A stretch of 64,000 bases of DNA from RUG572 sp964386385 (GTDB lineage Bacteria; Verrucomicrobiota; Kiritimatiellia; RFP12; UBA1067): NCBI GenBank assembly GCA_964386385.1, contig CAYLRN010000010.1, forward strand, positions 1 through 64,000, written 5' to 3'. Numbering within the stretch: position 1 is the stretch's first letter; every line of letters begins with the position of its first letter. Positions 61,996 to 64,000 of this stretch are shown here, piece by piece. The notes under the pieces were generated by a model. That model ran no database searches and was not told where the DNA came from. It worked only from the letters and a program-made list of their open reading frames with translations. A program made the translations under genes and the position numbers.

Positions 61996-63144
61996 CCACT
62001 CAGCAGACAAATCGAAGCCGCCGTCAAGGCGGCTATGACGGAATACCCGGTCGTGACAATCGTCGGTCCGAGACAATCGGGTAAAACCACCCTGGCGAAA
62101 ATGCTTTTCCCAGACAAGCCCTACCGTTCCCTTGAGAATCCGAGCGTAAGAGAACGCGCAGAAAACGATCCAGAAGGATTTCTCGCGGCATTCCCCAATG
62201 GCGCAGTCCTTGACGAAGTGCAGCGCCTTCCAACGCTCCTATCCTACATTCAGGGAGTCGTGGACGAACGCGGTAAAAACGGACTTTTCGTCCTAACAGG
62301 ATCCAGCAACGTTCTCCTCATGCAGGGCGTCAGCCAGTCCCTCGCGGGAAGATGCGCCATTTTCACCCTTCTGCCATTCAGCCTGAGAGAGGCGAATGTC
62401 TGCATTGACGATTCAAACCCGATGAAATCCGTTCTTCTTGGCGGTTATCCGAGGATTCTGGCAAACGGCGTAAAAAGCAGGGGCTTCTTCGCAAACTACA
62501 TCGACACGTATGTCGAGCGCGACGTCCGCCAGCTTGTCAATGTCCGGAACACGATGCTCTTTTCGCGATTCATCCGTCTTATCGCTGGACGCACGGGATC
62601 GATTCTCGACGAGACGTCCCTGTCAAGCGACTGCGGCATTTCAACAAAGACCGTACGCGAATGGCTTTCGATTCTCCAGACCTCATATATCTGCTTTCTT
62701 CTGCCACCATGGTATGAAAACAGGGGAAAGCGTCTTGTAAAATCGCCTAAAGTGTATTTCTACGACACCGGTCTGGCATGTGCCCTGACAGGAATAGACA
62801 CGGTCGAACAATTGGAGCGAGACACGTTGAGAGGCGGACTATTCGAGAATCTCGTCATCGTCGAAACAATAAAACGGGCATACAACGCCGGCAAAAGACC
62901 AAACGTCTATTTCTACCGCGATGCCAAAGGAATCGAGGTGGACATGGTTGAACACGTTGGCGGCAGACTTCTCCCGACGGAGATAAAATCCGCCGTCACT
63001 TTCAATCCCATCTTCTGCAAGAACCTTGAAAAATTCCGAGAACGCTATCCTGACGTCTGCGAACGTCCAGCTGTCATCTATTGCGGAACGGAGAATTTCA
63101 CTTTCAAGGACATCGCCGTCACGAGTTTCAGCATGAACGCATAA
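61993..63144 (+). CDS. AAA ATPase with DUF4143 C-terminal nuclease-like domain
   Basis: The 383-residue protein has Walker A GPRQSGKTTL and Walker B NGAVLDEVQRLP, GSSNVLLMQGVSQSLAGR (sensor region), and a C-terminal DUF4143 domain. That domain contains a PD-(D/E)XK-like core: EVDMVEH and LPTEIKSA. The family is abundant and multi-copy in gut bacteria; function unknown. The ATG at 61993 is chosen over 61936, which would translate the palindrome. GC content is lower than the upstream housekeeping genes. Confidence 0.87.
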   Translation: MPLSRQIEAAVKAAMTEYPVVTIVGPRQSGKTTLAKMLFPDKPYRSLENPSVRERAENDPEGFLAAFPNGAVLDEVQRLPTLLSYIQGVVDERGKNGLFVLTGSSNVLLMQGVSQSLAGRCAIFTLLPFSLREANVCIDDSNPMKSVLLGGYPRILANGVKSRGFFANYIDTYVERDVRQLVNVRNTMLFSRFIRLIAGRTGSILDETSLSSDCGISTKTVREWLSILQTSYICFLLPPWYENRGKRLVKSPKVYFYDTGLACALTGIDTVEQLERDTLRGGLFENLVIVETIKRAYNAGKRPNVYFYRDAKGIEVDMVEHVGGRLLPTEIKSAVTFNPIFCKNLEKFRERYPDVCERPAVIYCGTENFTFKDIAVTSFSMNA

Positions 63145-63197
63145 AATCAATAATGGGAGGAGCGCGTCCCTCCCATGCAATGCAATCTCGGCTTTCA

Positions 63198-63274
63198 GCG
63201 AAAAGTGGTGTAAAATGGGAGGTTTACTTCCCATTTTGCACTACTTCCACTTATCTGCCATACCTACATCAATG
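63198..63274 (+). repeat. Degenerate second copy of the palindrome-promoter module
   Basis: It aligns with 61918-61995. GCGAAA and AGTGGTG are shared, then a palindrome (63208-63223 with 63226-63241) whose two mismatches would be G-U pairs in RNA. TATCTGC, CATACC in place of TATACT and ATGCC follow, with the same 30-nt distance from palindrome to ATG. Confidence 0.7.
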
Positions 63275-63317
63275 CCCCAATCAGCCCACCTTTACTGTGA
63301 CAATGCCTCCCATGCGC

Positions 63318-63394
63318 TTTCGTCCGCGCCGTAATCTCACGATGGTCTTTTCGCATCCTCTCTGGTGTACCATGCGATTACGGCGCGGACGAAA
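63318..63394. repeat. Long inverted repeat with 19-bp perfect arms
   Basis: Arms at 63318-63336 (TTTCGTCCGCGCCGTAATC) and 63376-63394 are perfectly complementary and separated by 39 bases. The arms are GC-rich inside an AT-richer region. Confidence 0.75.
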
Positions 63395-63437
63395 TCGACG
63401 ACGAGGATGTACGAAAATCTCCCATGCCCATAATCGG

Positions 63438-63470
63438 AAGCCGCCTCATCGGGGTACGGAGAGGCGGCTT
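63438..63470. repeat. Stem-loop
   Basis: AAGCCGCCTC (63438-63447) pairs with GAGGCGGCTT (63461-63470) around a 13-nt loop. There is no T tract on the plus strand. Read on the minus strand it lies downstream of the 72-residue gene but also lacks a T run. Confidence 0.5.
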
Positions 63471-63510
63471 AATGCCAATATATAAGCATTAATCTCACAA
63501 TATACTAGAA

Positions 63511-63729
63511 CTATAGATTGTTCTGCGACCAGAACACGCGGCTGATGGCAGCGCACTTGCCTGTTTCGCCCCTTCGGTCAAAATAGTCCCACGCTCGTTT
63601 CACCTGCTGTCCCGCCCGAAAGGCTCTGCTTCGCCCTTCAAGGCCAAGTTCATCAGCTAACTCGGCGAAACTCATCCGTTCATCCCAGTTTTCTTCGGCT
63701 ATGTCTGCTATGTCCTCGTACATTCCCAT
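63511..63729 (-). CDS. Small hypothetical protein
   Basis: The 72-residue acidic-then-basic protein starts MGMYEDIADIAEENWDERMS and contains ELADELGLEGRSRAFRAGQQ, which could form a helix-turn-helix. It is not recognised. AGGGAG lies 6 nt before the ATG, which supports it as a real gene. It follows the Asn/Pro repeat gene by 50 nt on the same strand. Confidence 0.6.
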   Translation of the reverse strand: MGMYEDIADIAEENWDERMSFAELADELGLEGRSRAFRAGQQVKRAWDYFDRRGETGKCAAISRVFWSQNNL

Positions 63730-63779
63730 CGTTGTCTCCCTTCGCTTCTAACTTCATACTGACAACCCATCTGTGCGTC

Positions 63780-63986
63780 CTAGTTCCAGTAACGCTCATT
63801 GTTTGGGTTAAGCTGGTTTGCACGATTGTTCATCCGCGACCGATACGCAGAACTGCTTGGATTGAATTGATTGGAATGATTGTTCCTGTTCGCCCGATAT
63901 GCGGAATTGTTCGGGTTGCATTGGTTCGCATAGTGATCGCATTGTTGCTTCGTATGCGTATAACTAGAAACGCCTTTTCTAGACAT
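63780..63986 (-). CDS. Small Asn/Pro-rich repeat protein
   Basis: The 68-residue product has a short head (MSRKGVSSYTHTKQQCDHY) and then three tandem degenerate repeats of about 17 residues around ANQ-x-NPNN-x-AYR-x-x-x-NN. It has no signal peptide, hydrophobic core or known domain. AAGGAG lies 6 nt before the ATG at the window edge, so it is well supported as translated. The role is unknown; similar short Asn-rich proteins are known to me only as unnamed hypotheticals. Confidence 0.65.
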   Translation of the reverse strand: MSRKGVSSYTHTKQQCDHYANQCNPNNSAYRANRNNHSNQFNPSSSAYRSRMNNRANQLNPNNERYWN

Positions 63987-64000
63987 TTTACTCTCCTTTT

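Larger units (their letters stand above)
63145..63510. other. Non-coding repeat-rich gap
   Basis: This 366-base stretch has no convincing gene. It holds a degraded copy of the ATPase promoter module (63198-63274), including an ATG at 63272 that opens only 20 codons, then a 19-bp inverted repeat and a 10-bp stem-loop described separately. Lower GC than the rest of the window suggests remnant mobile sequence. Confidence 0.6.

Noticed and set aside
1..64000. CRISPR array, tRNA or rRNA genes
   Set aside because: No regularly spaced identical repeats with unique spacers, and no recognisable tRNA T-loop/acceptor pairs or rRNA signatures were found by eye.

Overview
This 64 kb window is a high-GC, gene-dense bacterial chromosome segment. 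Gene content suggests an anaerobic, fermentative member of the PVC group, most plausibly a gut-type Kiritimatiellota/Verrucomicrobiota lineage. The supporting signs are a Rex-adhE fermentation pair, TAT-exported Gfo/Idh/MocA and FAD oxidoreductases, a GH92 alpha-mannosidase, a secreted beta-helix protein, a SecD-SecF fusion, a Ser/Thr kinase next to a sodium:solute symporter, and several AAA ATPase/PD-(D/E)XK proteins. The taxonomic guess is inference; no rRNA or tRNA gene was seen.

Layout. 1-7.1 kb: a G-rich tract, an unknown anchored protein, rex divergent from adhE with candidate operators between them, and a GH92 mannosidase. 7.2-12.2 kb: obg, panB, yraN, an orphan OmpR-type response regulator behind an array of 11-bp repeats, a small unknown protein and a patatin phospholipase. 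12.3-20.8 kb: a tightly packed run rmlC-rmlA-rmlD-rmlB-murG-mnmA-RAYT-TMTC-like membrane protein, covering cell-surface sugar synthesis with a REP-type transposase gene embedded in it. 20.9-31 kb: ferredoxin-nitroreductase, YdjY-like protein, signal peptidase I, a kinase-symporter pair and a small sugar cassette (cupin isomerase-like lipoprotein, VOC protein, DhaK). 31-35.8 kb: oxidoreductases, a UbiA-type prenyltransferase, flavodoxin and CrcB.

35.9-39.3 kb is an accessory island: AAA ATPase, DinJ/YafQ-type toxin-antitoxin pair and a DUF1703-type ATPase-nuclease. 39.4-44.5 kb runs on the minus strand: coiled-coil protein, mini-lipoprotein, RluA-type pseudouridine synthase, small membrane protein and SecDF. 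44.7-51.4 kb is a TetR-regulated RND efflux operon with a near-perfect promoter/operator. 51.5-58.7 kb holds a serine hydrolase, leuACD behind a putative leucine attenuator, and a beta-helix protein. 58.8-61.8 kb has an aminotransferase, rpsT and pgk with a strong terminator. The right end (61.9-64 kb) has lower GC. It carries a DUF4143 ATPase whose palindrome-promoter-ATG module is duplicated in degraded form downstream, a large inverted repeat, and two small unknown genes, one encoding an Asn/Pro repeat protein.

The strongest unexplained signals are the eight-unit operator array before the response regulator, the REP/BIME-like hairpins inside the RAYT reading frame, the leuA attenuator, the repeated ATPase promoter module, and a recurring layout with TATAAT-like boxes 6-8 nt before start codons, which suggests many leaderless mRNAs.
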